From contig DGFC01000071.1 of assembly GCA_002391465.1 (NCBI GenBank), positions 1 to 15,229 on the forward strand: 15,229 bases of DNA, read 5' to 3'. The DNA comes from Firmicutes bacterium UBA3910 (GTDB lineage Bacteria > Bacillota > Limnochordia > Darwinibacteriales > Darwinibacteriaceae). The notes under the pieces are model-generated. The model ran no database searches. It saw only the letters and a list, made by a program, of their open reading frames with translations, and was not told the origin of the DNA. The position numbers and the translations under genes are program-made. Every line of letters begins with the position of its first letter. The first letter of the stretch is position 1. Shown here piece after piece: positions 1-7,335 of the stretch.

Positions 1-19
1 AGATGTGTATAAGAGACAG
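1..19 (+). other. Tn5/Nextera mosaic-end adapter remnant
   Basis: The first 19 bases, AGATGTGTATAAGAGACAG, are identical to the Tn5 transposase mosaic end used in Nextera/tagmentation libraries. It sits at the extreme 5' edge in the orientation expected for an untrimmed adapter. It is not part of the organism's genome. It also creates a false ORF start whose peptide begins MCIRDR, a known adapter-derived signature in metagenome protein sets. Confidence 0.97.
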
Positions 20-274
20 GAGTACAAGCTGTTCGGTTATGTTGGTTTTCTTATCTGCGTGCCTTCTAGTTTGTGTTGCCATGCAGGAAATCTGTGTTAA
101 ATGGCAAAAGAATGGGTATGGTATGTTAACGGCTGGGGAACTGCGATCTGTGCACAAGAAGAGAGATAATTTCAGTCACTTCGAATTCCAATGGTAGATT
201 CTGCTAATTCGTTATGAAAGTGTAATGGCAATGTCTCTTTTTCTCGAATTTATCTTTATTTTCCCGGCTAGATC

Positions 275-283
275 TGGTATAAT
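275..283 (+). promoter_or_regulatory. Candidate extended -10 promoter (TGGTATAAT)
   Basis: TGGTATAAT matches the extended -10 consensus TGnTATAAT exactly. The -35 position (255-260, TTTATT) is poor, which is tolerable for extended -10 promoters. It is the best sigma-A-type signal upstream of the first gene and would give a leader of roughly 370 nt. A 5-bp inverted repeat with a 7-nt spacer (TGAAA at 322-326, TTTCA at 334-338) lies downstream and could be an operator. This is assigned by motif only. Confidence 0.4.
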
Positions 284-622
284 GCACGCAGATAGTTTAT
301 TTGCTCTGCCCTAGTAGCTTGTGAAATTTAATCTTTCATGTATTTTGAGGGAAGACGAACAGGACAAGTTGTTAATTTGTATAATTATTACTGTAATCCT
401 ATTTTGATTTTGCCATATTTAGTTTCGAAGGATTGATTCTTTCGAGCAGCCAGAGAGACCAAGAATGGCGCAGCTTAAAGGGGCGGCGCCGAGAATCGTC
501 AAGAATTATATTATCTCCTTCTGCTATTATTCTTTGGTATTTGAGAGTGTTCACAGCATCTTGCGTACTAATTCTTCCTTTCACTGTAGAGAGCAGTGCA
601 CATTTTGTAGCTGTTGGTTAAT

Positions 623-647
623 GGCGTGAACGGCTAATCCGTGCGCC
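623..647 (+). promoter_or_regulatory. Small leader hairpin next to the first RBS
   Basis: GGCG (623-626) pairs with CGCC (644-647), and ACGG (630-633) pairs with CCGT (639-642), enclosing a 5-nt loop with an asymmetric internal loop between the two helices. It ends 5 nt before the GGAGG ribosome binding site (653-657) of the oxidoreductase gene. It could influence translation initiation, or be a protein-binding site in DNA. The function is unknown. Confidence 0.3.
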
Positions 648-662
648 GGCTGGGAGGTAGTA

Positions 663-1745
663 ATGTTGAGAATTGGTTATGGTCTCATTGGCTTAGGGGG
701 AATTGCCCGCACACACCTCCAGGCCTTAAAGAGTATGTCTGTGCTGGATATTCCCGCGCCGCCCACCGAACTTGTGGGTCTTTTCACAACTGATCCGAAC
801 AAAGTAGAACAGGGACATAAAATAGGATTTAAACACGTTGTACACGATCTGGATGAGCTACTTGTCCTAGACGTAGATGTGGTAGATATCTGTACCCCGA
901 ATTACTTACACTATCCGCAGATATTGGCAGCGGCCCAGCATGGTAAACACGTTTACTATGAGAAACCGTTGTGCCTAGATGAAGAAGAAGCTGAAGCATT
1001 GGGGCGAGAACTGGAGGATTATTCAGGCACTATTCAAGGAGCCTATGTATTGCGCTTTCTACCGGTAGTTGCTAAAGCTCGCGCAATTTTAAAGGACGGC
1101 GTAATCGGCCAGGTCCACTCTTTTCGTTTCACCTCCTACCATTCTAGTTATTTGAACCCTAACCGCCCCGGTGCATGGCGTTTACAGCATGCTGCTTCCG
1201 GTGGCGGTGTTTTAATGGATTTAGGCAGCCACATGCTGGATTTGGTCCGGTTTATGTTAGGCGAACCGACCAGTGTCAAAGCTTGGACTAACACATTTGT
1301 AAAAAAAAGGTTTTGGCCTAATGGAGAAGAAATGGATGTGGATGTCGATGATCACGCGCTGGTCGTCCTCGGTTTAGAGGGGGGAGGCCAGGGCACAGTG
1401 GAGGTATCCCGTGTGGCTGTAGGTAACGACGGGATGACCTTGGAATTCTACGGCGAGAAAGGTGCCATACACGTAGATCCAGCTCAAGGTACGTGTCGAT
1501 GTTTCGACGCTTGGGGCCAAGAGATTTTCCCCAAGACAGAGCAAGATCCGTTTTTGCATAACCTGTTGGCAGTCTTCCCCCCGGCGAAACTTTCGCTTGG
1601 GTGGATGGTAGATATCCATCTCGCCAGCCTGGCTTGGTTTTTGCGGACTGTAGCCAGTGGCGAAATTCTGGAAGGCACACCGGATCTAAAGGAGGGGATA
1701 CTCACTCAGAAGTTAGTAAACAGAGCGTACGCGTCGGTAGAGTAA
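663..1745 (+). CDS. Gfo/Idh/MocA-family NAD(P)-dependent oxidoreductase
   Basis: A 360-residue protein, the usual length for this family of sugar and inositol dehydrogenases. The N-terminal Rossmann domain shows the dinucleotide motif GLGGIA at residues 10-15 and the family hallmark EKP at 100-102, where the lysine contacts cofactor and substrate. The C-terminal domain has GGGVLMDLGSH at 180-190, with Asp186 and His190 at the usual catalytic positions. There is no signal peptide, so it should be cytosolic. The ATG start follows GGAGG by 5 nt. The family oxidises or reduces a hydroxyl of a sugar, sugar phosphate or derivative. The substrate cannot be read from sequence; the neighbouring PTS and nagA-like genes suggest a sugar or amino-sugar derivative. 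It lies 147 nt before the PTS genes. Confidence 0.9.
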   Translation: MLRIGYGLIGLGGIARTHLQALKSMSVLDIPAPPTELVGLFTTDPNKVEQGHKIGFKHVVHDLDELLVLDVDVVDICTPNYLHYPQILAAAQHGKHVYYEKPLCLDEEEAEALGRELEDYSGTIQGAYVLRFLPVVAKARAILKDGVIGQVHSFRFTSYHSSYLNPNRPGAWRLQHAASGGGVLMDLGSHMLDLVRFMLGEPTSVKAWTNTFVKKRFWPNGEEMDVDVDDHALVVLGLEGGGQGTVEVSRVAVGNDGMTLEFYGEKGAIHVDPAQGTCRCFDAWGQEIFPKTEQDPFLHNLLAVFPPAKLSLGWMVDIHLASLAWFLRTVASGEILEGTPDLKEGILTQKLVNRAYASVE

Positions 1746-1772
1746 CGATTCTTAGTGTAGTTTAATTCATGT

Positions 1773-1843
1773 TTCCTGTTGACTGAGCCGCAGCGATTCA
1801 TAACAACTGGGGAATTTATTCTGGCAGATTGAGTCAACGGGAA
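1773..1843 (+). promoter_or_regulatory. Structured intergenic element before PTS IIC
   Basis: A 12-base arm at 1773-1784 is complementary to 1832-1843 (11 matches plus one G-U pair if RNA). The arms contain the symmetric core TTGACT/AGTCAA. Between them a second small nested hairpin can form: CTG 1807-1809 with CAG 1825-1827, and GAAT 1812-1815 with ATTC 1818-1821. This is either a folded leader RNA or a pair of operator half-sites. TTGACT could also be a -35 box, but no good -10 follows (TAACAA at 1801-1806 is the best, 16 nt away). The element separates the oxidoreductase from the PTS genes, so it may set PTS expression independently. Confidence 0.35.
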
Positions 1844-1892
1844 AAGGCACCAGTACTTCGTAGACAAATTAGTTATGTAAGGAGGAAGAAAA

Positions 1893-2633
1893 TTGCAGAT
1901 AAGCATCGGTGTAGCTCTAGCTTTAGCAATTTGGGCTTATATCGGGATTGTCCTTAACCTAGCCCCCGGTCTTGCTTGGACTGAGCCTCTCATTTCCGGT
2001 ACAATCACCGGCTTGATTGTGGGAGACGCTGCAGTGGGTCTGAGCGTGGGCGCATCTCTTACCCTCATGTCCTTGGGTATGCACACGTTTGGTGGTGCGA
2101 CCATTCCAGACTTCTTCGTGGGGTCTATTCTTGGTACAGCCTTTGGTATTGTAACAGGTAGTGTGGAGACTGGTTTGGCCATCGGTATGTCAGTTGCCCT
2201 TCTCATGATGCAGCTTGACGTATTCGGCCGTGGTGTTAACACAGTGTTCATCCACGCAGCAGACAAGTATGTGGAAGACGCCAACTGGGGTCGCGTCACT
2301 CTCATGCACATCCTCGGCCATATGCCTTGGGGATTGACCAGGGCGATTCCGGTATTCCTGGCTCTCTGGCTTGGGCAAGACGCAGTAATTGCCTTTACCA
2401 ACTGGGTACCTCAGTGGTTTATGGATGGTATTAGAACGGTCGGAGCTATCCTGCCTGCACTCGGTTTTGCACTGCTCCTCGGTCAAATGGCCATCCGTAA
2501 GTACCTTCCTTTCTTGATCATTGGTTACGTTCTCTTTGCCTATCTCGGCATGTCCGTGATTGGAATCAGTATTGTTGCTGTGGCAATCGCAGTTCTCTAC
2601 ATGCAGCTGAAGGGAGGAGCGGAGAATGCCTAA
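1893..2633 (+). CDS. PTS mannose/fructose/sorbose-family IIC membrane component
   Basis: A 246-residue, very hydrophobic protein with several predicted transmembrane segments, matching the IIC subunit of the mannose-type phosphotransferase system. With IID it forms the membrane channel that moves the sugar while IIB phosphorylates it. The N-terminal half is rich in glycine and small residues (for example SGTITGLIVGD and MHTFGGATIPDFFVG), and LPALGFALLLGQ lies near residues 190-200; these are typical of family IIC. The start is TTG, with GGAGG ending 7 nt upstream. The end overlaps the IID start by 8 nt, which indicates translational coupling. Subfamily and substrate (mannose, sorbose, GlcNAc or GalNAc type) cannot be decided by eye; the nearby nagA-like genes favour an N-acetylated amino sugar. 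Confidence 0.92.
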   Translation: MQISIGVALALAIWAYIGIVLNLAPGLAWTEPLISGTITGLIVGDAAVGLSVGASLTLMSLGMHTFGGATIPDFFVGSILGTAFGIVTGSVETGLAIGMSVALLMMQLDVFGRGVNTVFIHAADKYVEDANWGRVTLMHILGHMPWGLTRAIPVFLALWLGQDAVIAFTNWVPQWFMDGIRTVGAILPALGFALLLGQMAIRKYLPFLIIGYVLFAYLGMSVIGISIVAVAIAVLYMQLKGGAENA

Positions 2634-3450
2634 TAACAAGAAGAAATTATCGCCTGAAGCAAGGCGGGCAATGTGGCGTTACATCTGGACCTTCCAGTGG
2701 TCCTGGAACTACGAGCGCATGCAGGCCCTGGGCTTTGCCTGGAGTATCTTCCCGGTTCTGGAGAAGGTTAAGAAATCCAAGGATGAGCTCATTGCTGCCA
2801 TGCAGCGTCACCTCGGGTTCTTCAATACCCATCCGCCGATGGGTGCAGCGATCTTTGGTGCTGCCGTTGCGTTGGAAGAGGAAGGCGCAGATCCTGATGT
2901 CATCGACAGCTTGAAGGTTGGTCTTATGGGACCCTTCGCCGGTATCGGTGACACCCTCTTCGCCATCCTGACAAGACCCATCATTGGTACCTTTGCTGCC
3001 GCCTTGGCACTCCAGGGTAACATGTTCGGTTTCTGGTTGATGGTTGCCTTTGGTCTCTTCTGGGGCCTCTTGTTTCAGTATCTTCTGTTCCATGTTGGCT
3101 ACCGTCAAGGTATCAACGTCGTGTCCGAAGTATCTGAAGCCGGTCTTCTGGGACGGATCACCGAAATGGCCACCATTATGGGTGTGACAGTCATAGGCGG
3201 GTTTATCCCCAGTATTCTGCGGGTACAAACAGCCTTGAAGTTCACCCAGGAAGTTGAAATTGATGGCCAGATCCAGCAGAAGGTCGTTATGGTTCAGGAC
3301 ACCCTGGATCAGATTCTGCCCTACGCAGTTCCCATCGGGCTGGTCGCTTTCACTTATTGGCTGATCAAGGGCCGTCAGTGGAAACCGATTCAGGCCTTGG
3401 GTGCACTGGTAGTAATTGGCTTTGTAGGCAGTTTGATCGGTATCTTCTAG
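2626..3450 (+). CDS. PTS mannose/fructose/sorbose-family IID membrane component
   Basis: A 274-residue protein of the IID family, the second membrane subunit of mannose-type PTS transporters. The family-specific sequences FQWSWNYERMQ near residue 23, GFFNTHPPMG near 64 and GLMGPFAGIGDTLF near 100 are all present. C-terminal hydrophobic segments follow, including the final YAVPIGLVAFTYWLIKG and VVIGFVGSLIGIF. The ATG lies inside the end of IIC (8-nt overlap), with AGGGAGG at 2611-2617 as its ribosome binding site, so IIC and IID are made in a fixed ratio. Length and motifs are intact. The gene is followed by a strong hairpin (3487-3525) before IIA. Confidence 0.94.
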   Translation: MPNNKKKLSPEARRAMWRYIWTFQWSWNYERMQALGFAWSIFPVLEKVKKSKDELIAAMQRHLGFFNTHPPMGAAIFGAAVALEEEGADPDVIDSLKVGLMGPFAGIGDTLFAILTRPIIGTFAAALALQGNMFGFWLMVAFGLFWGLLFQYLLFHVGYRQGINVVSEVSEAGLLGRITEMATIMGVTVIGGFIPSILRVQTALKFTQEVEIDGQIQQKVVMVQDTLDQILPYAVPIGLVAFTYWLIKGRQWKPIQALGALVVIGFVGSLIGIF

Positions 3451-3486
3451 GCAGTAGGAATCTACTATCTGGACAGAATAAGGAAG

Positions 3487-3525
3487 TCAAGGAAGGGTGG
3501 GTGTGCTTTTCCACCCTTCCCTTGA
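3487..3525 (+). promoter_or_regulatory. Intercistronic hairpin between PTS IID and IIA
   Basis: A perfect 10-bp GC-rich stem (3491-3500 with 3511-3520, core GGAAGGGTGG) encloses a 10-nt loop. Allowing one bulged C, it extends by four further pairs on the outside (TCAA with TTGA). The sequence after it (CTTGATTGACAATG) has no U-tract, so a classic intrinsic terminator is unlikely. By analogy with hairpins inside other transport operons it may stabilise the IIC-IID mRNA or mark a processing site that separates membrane from soluble subunit expression. Confidence 0.6.
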
Positions 3526-3555
3526 TTGACAATGTAATGGGCAAGGAGATGCGGA

Positions 3556-3963
3556 ATGATTGGTGTATTGATAGTTGGTCACGGTGGTTTCCCAACAGGT
3601 TTGTTGGATGCAGCAACCATGATCATGGGACAACAAGAGCAAGTTGATGCAATTGGACTGCAGCCGGAGCAGGGGCCGGAGGAATTTCTTGAGGCTCTGC
3701 GGGCTAAGGCCGAGAAGGTAAACAGCGGTAAGGGCGTCCTGGTTTTGGCAGATCTGTTTGGAGGCAGCCCAGCCAACACTTCAGCCTATTTGGTGAGCGA
3801 TGAAGAACTGGGCTTTCCTGTGGATGTGGTGACGGGAGTAAGCTTACCCATGGTGCTCGAGGCACTCGTTGTACGGTCGAACATGGAATTGGCTGACGTG
3901 GTTGATGTCTGCCTAGAAGTGGCCGGAGAGAGTGTTCGTAAGCTTTCAGATATTCTCGGATAA
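3556..3963 (+). CDS. PTS mannose-family IIA phosphocarrier
   Basis: A 135-residue cytosolic protein, the normal length for a stand-alone IIA of the mannose family. It accepts phosphate from HPr on a histidine and passes it to IIB. The N-terminus MIGVLIVGHGGFPTGLLDA carries the phosphorylated residue His9 in the usual VxGHGxFxxG setting. FGGSPANTSAYL near residues 72-83 is the second family signature. The ATG is preceded by AAGGAG with 7 nt spacing. The gene lies 105 nt after IID and 48 nt before IIB. In many relatives IIA and IIB are fused; here they are separate. No EI or HPr gene is in the window, so those general components must be encoded elsewhere. Confidence 0.94.
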   Translation: MIGVLIVGHGGFPTGLLDAATMIMGQQEQVDAIGLQPEQGPEEFLEALRAKAEKVNSGKGVLVLADLFGGSPANTSAYLVSDEELGFPVDVVTGVSLPMVLEALVVRSNMELADVVDVCLEVAGESVRKLSDILG

Positions 3964-4011
3964 TCACTGATTGCAGCTTTACGTTTGAAATAATGTTAGG
4001 GAGGAAAAAGT

Positions 4012-4503
4012 ATGGCTGTTGTTCATATCAGAATTGATAATCGTTTGATTCACGGGCAGGTAACCGTTGCTTGGGCAAGTTTCTTTGGTGCGAATCACTT
4101 GATCTGCACTAACGATGATGTGGCAAAGGATCCCATCCAGAAGATGATTCTACCCCAGGCTGCCCGCGGCGTTAAAACCTCGGTTCTTTCCGTTGCCGAG
4201 ACTGCTGAATACGTGAAGAGCGAGCAAGCTCAGAAAGAAAAGATCTTGATTATTGCCAAGTTCCCCGAAGACGCACTGGGACTGTTGGAAGCCGGTGTAG
4301 AAGTGGATCACGTCAATGTGGGTAACCAGGCAATTATTCCGGGCACAAAACCGGTGCACGTGACCCGTTCGGTAGCGGTTACGCCCGAGCACGCTGAAGT
4401 GTATCGTGCCATTGCCAAGAAAGTCAAAAAGCTGACTGCCCAAACCATGACCACACACAAGGAAGAAGACCTACTAGAATTACTGGAGAAGAAGGGACTG
4501 TAA
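4012..4503 (+). CDS. PTS mannose-family IIB phosphotransferase
   Basis: A 163-residue cytosolic IIB subunit, which takes phosphate from IIA and transfers it to the incoming sugar at the IIC/IID channel. The active-site signature RIDNRLIHGQV is at residues 7-17, with the phospho-acceptor His14. The rest (VNVGNQAIIPGTKPVHVTRSVAVTP) fits the family. The ATG follows GGGAGG by about 7 nt. The TAA stop shares one base with the ATG of the ceramidase-fold gene (TAATG), so the two are probably translationally coupled. With IIC, IID and IIA it completes one transporter. Confidence 0.95.
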   Translation: MAVVHIRIDNRLIHGQVTVAWASFFGANHLICTNDDVAKDPIQKMILPQAARGVKTSVLSVAETAEYVKSEQAQKEKILIIAKFPEDALGLLEAGVEVDHVNVGNQAIIPGTKPVHVTRSVAVTPEHAEVYRAIAKKVKKLTAQTMTTHKEEDLLELLEKKGL

Positions 4504-5762
4504 TGTATTTAGGCTGCAATGAGATAGATATAACTCCGAATATCCCGATTCAGCTAGCAGGCTATATGTTGCGCAAAAAGCCTGCTACAGGTGTTGCCTC
4601 GCGCTTATTTGCTAGAAGTTTCGTTTTTCGCCAAAACGATTTAACACTCGGCCTTATAACAGCTGATCTGCTTATGCTAAGCCAAAAACAAAGCCAATGG
4701 GTGCGTAGGGAAGCTGGTAAGCTCACTGGAATCGATCCCGACAACATCATTGTGGCCTGCACACACACCCACGCCGGCCCTACCACAGACACCGTCTTGG
4801 GCAATCCGCCCGATCCGGTCTATGTCCAGTGGGTTTTAAAGGCGTTAGCAGGCTCTTTGTACCAGGCGGCCAACGATCTGGAGAAGGTCGAAGCCGGGTA
4901 TTTGGTCAGCGAAGTTGAGGGCATCAGCGCCAACCGTCGCGACCCGGACGGCGAAGTGGATCGCCGCTTGATTGTGCTGGGATTCCAAACGGAAGCAGAG
5001 GACCTTAAGGGGCTGTTGTTCAACTTTGCCTGCCATCCCACCGTTATGGGGCCGGACAACCTCTTGGTTTCACCGGAGTATCCGGGCCACGCAGTGGAGT
5101 TTTTGAAAAACGCCTTCCCCGGTACTACCGTGGGCTTTCTCAACGGTGCCGCCGGCGATGTTAGTACCCGGTTTGTTCGGCGGGAGCAGACTCACAAGGA
5201 AAGCAGACGGCTCGGTAGGATCTTGGGGGCTTCTGTGGCAGGTTTAGCCGAGAAGTTAACATTTGGTCCGGTTGAGCTGGACGCCAAAGAAGTGTCTTTC
5301 CCGATTCTAGCGAAAGAGTTGGTGGATGACAGCGAGGCTGAGCAGGAGATTGCCAAATGGGAAGAACGGCTGGCGGAGCTGAAAAGCAAAGGTGCGTCCG
5401 CAGGTGAACTGCGTGTGGCCCAAACGGGTTTAGAGGGCGCCCTTGTTCAGCGCGAAGCGAAAAACAGGGCAAAACTGCCAAAAGAGTCTGCCTTATGTGC
5501 TTGGCGCTTTGGCGATCTGGGCCTGGTTTCAATCCCTGGAGAGCTGTTTACCAGTTTGGGGAAATTGATTCGCGCCAATGCCCCGTTCCCCAACGTAATC
5601 ATTTCCTGTTACAGCAACGGCGTTTTGGGTTACATCCCGTCCCAGGAAGCCTATGAGCAGGGCGGTTATGAAGCCCTGTCCTCACCCTTAGCTCCCGGCT
5701 TTGGGGAGAAACTGGCCGCAGCTGCAGTTGATGCCCTAAAAGAATTGGCTGAAGCACGGTAG
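4503..5762 (+). CDS. Neutral/alkaline ceramidase-fold amidohydrolase, cytosolic
   Basis: A 419-residue protein resembling the catalytic domain of neutral/alkaline non-lysosomal ceramidases. By comparison with the known family, the zinc site appears complete: His88 and His90 in CTHTHAG, His178 in NFACHP, Glu347 in IPGE and Tyr377 in GYIPS. Ser221 in NGAAGDVST corresponds to the active-site serine. True secreted ceramidases are longer, with a signal peptide and a C-terminal immunoglobulin-like domain; both are absent, and the N-terminus (MYLGCNEIDITP) starts directly in the domain. The start overlaps the PTS IIB stop by one base. It is therefore likely to be a cytosolic zinc amidase acting on an imported sugar, perhaps an N-acylated one, and not a lipid hydrolase. 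The fold assignment is good; the substrate is inferred. Confidence 0.8.
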   Translation: MYLGCNEIDITPNIPIQLAGYMLRKKPATGVASRLFARSFVFRQNDLTLGLITADLLMLSQKQSQWVRREAGKLTGIDPDNIIVACTHTHAGPTTDTVLGNPPDPVYVQWVLKALAGSLYQAANDLEKVEAGYLVSEVEGISANRRDPDGEVDRRLIVLGFQTEAEDLKGLLFNFACHPTVMGPDNLLVSPEYPGHAVEFLKNAFPGTTVGFLNGAAGDVSTRFVRREQTHKESRRLGRILGASVAGLAEKLTFGPVELDAKEVSFPILAKELVDDSEAEQEIAKWEERLAELKSKGASAGELRVAQTGLEGALVQREAKNRAKLPKESALCAWRFGDLGLVSIPGELFTSLGKLIRANAPFPNVIISCYSNGVLGYIPSQEAYEQGGYEALSSPLAPGFGEKLAAAAVDALKELAEAR

Positions 5763-5804
5763 GATTACCTGATTTAGTACACAACAGGCAGAGGGGGGTA
5801 AGCA

Positions 5805-6542
5805 TTGAACGCATTTGATCGATACAGCAACTATGTATGGGAAGTTTTAGACGAAGTACGCAGAACCCAAGCTGCAAACATTGACGCAGCTGCCCAGCTC
5901 GCTGCTAAGGCAGTGGCCCAGGGAGGTTTAATCCACACCTTTGGCACCGGCCACTCCCATATGGTGGCGGAAGAAGTGGTCTACCGGGCCGGAGGTTTGG
6001 CAGCTGTCAACGCCATTTTAGAACCCAGCCTTACCGGTAACGAGCAGGTAAGTAAAAGTGAGTTAACGGAACGCATGGAGGGTTGGGGCAAGATTATCGT
6101 GGACTACCACCGCATTGACCCCAAAGACGTAATGATCGTGATCTCCAACTCCGGTCGCAACGCAGCACCCATTGAGGTAGCTTGGGAGTGCCAAAAGCGC
6201 GGTGTTCCAGTTATCGCTATCCTTTCCCGGGCATACGGCAACAATTTGGCGTCTCGCCATTCTAGCGGCAAGAAGCTGATGGATGTGGCGGATATAGTAA
6301 TCGACAACTGCAGTAAGCTTGGGGATGCCACAATTAAATTGGAGGGCCTTGACGTTCCGGTTGGGCCCGCATCTAATGTGAGCGCCTTTTACATCATCAA
6401 TGCCATTACCGTTGCCGTAGTAGAAAAGCTCCTAGAAATGGGTGTTAAGCCACCTGTTTTCCTCAGCGGCAATCTAGATGAGGGCCGTGACTACAACGCT
6501 GATTTGATTGAGAAATATCGCGGTAGAATCGCAGTTCTGTAG
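5805..6542 (+). CDS. SIS-domain phosphosugar-binding protein (SIS1)
   Basis: A 245-residue single-SIS-domain protein of the poorly characterised type often annotated as 'SIS domain-containing' or UPF0309-like. SIS domains bind phosphosugars in isomerases, deaminases and regulators. Visible signatures are FGTGHSH (46-52), SNSGRN (114-119, the phosphate-binding serine loop) and SRHSSGK (150-156). The start is TTG behind a GAGGGGGG ribosome binding site, 42 nt after the ceramidase-fold gene. SIS2 follows after 20 nt, so these two form a tandem pair that may make a heteromer. It has no helix-turn-helix domain, so it is an enzyme or sugar sensor, not an RpiR-type regulator. The exact reaction is unknown; isomerisation or deamination of an amino-sugar phosphate is the contextual guess. 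Confidence 0.85.
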   Translation: MNAFDRYSNYVWEVLDEVRRTQAANIDAAAQLAAKAVAQGGLIHTFGTGHSHMVAEEVVYRAGGLAAVNAILEPSLTGNEQVSKSELTERMEGWGKIIVDYHRIDPKDVMIVISNSGRNAAPIEVAWECQKRGVPVIAILSRAYGNNLASRHSSGKKLMDVADIVIDNCSKLGDATIKLEGLDVPVGPASNVSAFYIINAITVAVVEKLLEMGVKPPVFLSGNLDEGRDYNADLIEKYRGRIAVL

Positions 6543-6562
6543 ACAGAAAGAGAGGAGAAAAG

Positions 6563-7321
6563 ATGAGCGGAGTAAGAAGCTGGCAGCGTTATTTTGCAGA
6601 GATAGAAAAGATATTCGAGCGCATTCAGAGCACCCAGGCAGAGAACTTTGAGGCTGCAGCGGCAATCTTAGCCGAGGCGATAGAAAAGGACGGGTTAATA
6701 CACGTTTTCGGCGTAGGCCACTCCACCATTTTGGGTGAAGAGGTTAAATGGAGGGCGGCAACCCTCGCCCCCATCCATGCCATTAACGAGTTGAGTATGT
6801 CCGGGGTTGTGGAGATTACCAAGTCCGGACGCATGGAGAACTTGCTTGGGGCAGGGGAAGCCATGGTTGAATACCACCGGATCAACCCGCCCGACGCGGT
6901 TATTATCGCTTCCCAATCGGGCAATAACATTGTGCCCATCGAATTTGCCGAGGCTTGCCGGGCCCGGGGTGTTAAGGTTGTGGCGATAAATTCCATTGAA
7001 TACACCAACTTTCTAAATCCCCGCCATCCTTCCGGCAAGAAGCTGAAGGATCACGCAGACGTTGTCATTGACAACTGCTGCCCCATCGGCGATGGTGTAC
7101 TGACAATGGACGGGCTGGATCAGACGGTGGGGCCTAGCTCTACAGCGGCAGGCGTTCCCATTATAAACGCCCTCTTGGCCCAGACGGTAGAGAACCTGCT
7201 GGAAAAGGGTATTAAGCCTGATGTCTATTACAACGGCTCCTTGGCCATGAACAGGCCTGAGGTGAAGGAGCATAATAACGCTTTAGTGGATAAGTATTTC
7301 TACAGGATCAGAAACCTCTAA
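6563..7321 (+). CDS. Divergent SIS-domain protein (SIS2)
   Basis: A 252-residue paralogue of SIS1, aligning along its whole length. Key loops differ: FGVGHST (49-55) in place of FGTGHSH, SQSGNN (117-122) in place of SNSGRN, and PRHPSGK (152-158) in place of SRHSSGK. Other parts of the fold (GEEVKWRA, VEYHRINPPD, VVIDNC) are well kept and the frame is intact, so it is not a decaying copy. It may bind a different sugar phosphate or act as a non-catalytic partner of SIS1. The ATG follows GAGGAG with about 5 nt spacing, 20 nt after SIS1. The hairpins at 7336-7416 come after the stop. Confidence 0.83.
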   Translation: MSGVRSWQRYFAEIEKIFERIQSTQAENFEAAAAILAEAIEKDGLIHVFGVGHSTILGEEVKWRAATLAPIHAINELSMSGVVEITKSGRMENLLGAGEAMVEYHRINPPDAVIIASQSGNNIVPIEFAEACRARGVKVVAINSIEYTNFLNPRHPSGKKLKDHADVVIDNCCPIGDGVLTMDGLDQTVGPSSTAAGVPIINALLAQTVENLLEKGIKPDVYYNGSLAMNRPEVKEHNNALVDKYFYRIRNL

Positions 7322-7335
7322 GGGCGTTATCCACC

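Larger units (their letters stand above)
20..662. other. Gene-poor left flank with regulatory candidates
   Basis: About 640 bases without a convincing gene. A short open frame reaches position 197 but opens in adapter sequence; it might be the tail of a truncated gene but has no recognisable motif. Two overlapping short frames lie at 399-621, one per strand; neither has a ribosome binding site or a recognisable family. The stretch looks more AT-rich than the downstream genes. It contains a candidate extended -10 promoter (275-283), a TGAAA/TTTCA inverted repeat (322-338) and a small hairpin just before the first ribosome binding site (623-647). No tRNA, rRNA, T-box or known riboswitch core was recognised. 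Confidence 0.6.

Noticed and set aside
3..197. Short open frame of 64 codons at the left edge
   Set aside because: Its start codon lies in the Tn5 adapter. The remaining part could be a gene tail but has no recognisable motif, so it is not called.
399..621. Overlapping short frames on both strands upstream of the oxidoreductase
   Set aside because: Neither has a ribosome binding site or a familiar sequence, and the leftward one needs a GTG start with no upstream signal.
20..662. glmS ribozyme, T-box or other known riboswitch in the long leader
   Set aside because: An amino-sugar locus makes a glmS-type element worth considering, but no recognisable core motif was seen and there is no glmS gene.
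1318..1705. Overlapping leftward frames inside the oxidoreductase gene
   Set aside because: They are shadows of a well-supported gene in another frame, with compositionally odd peptides and no ribosome binding sites. The same holds for the many minus-strand frames in other genes.
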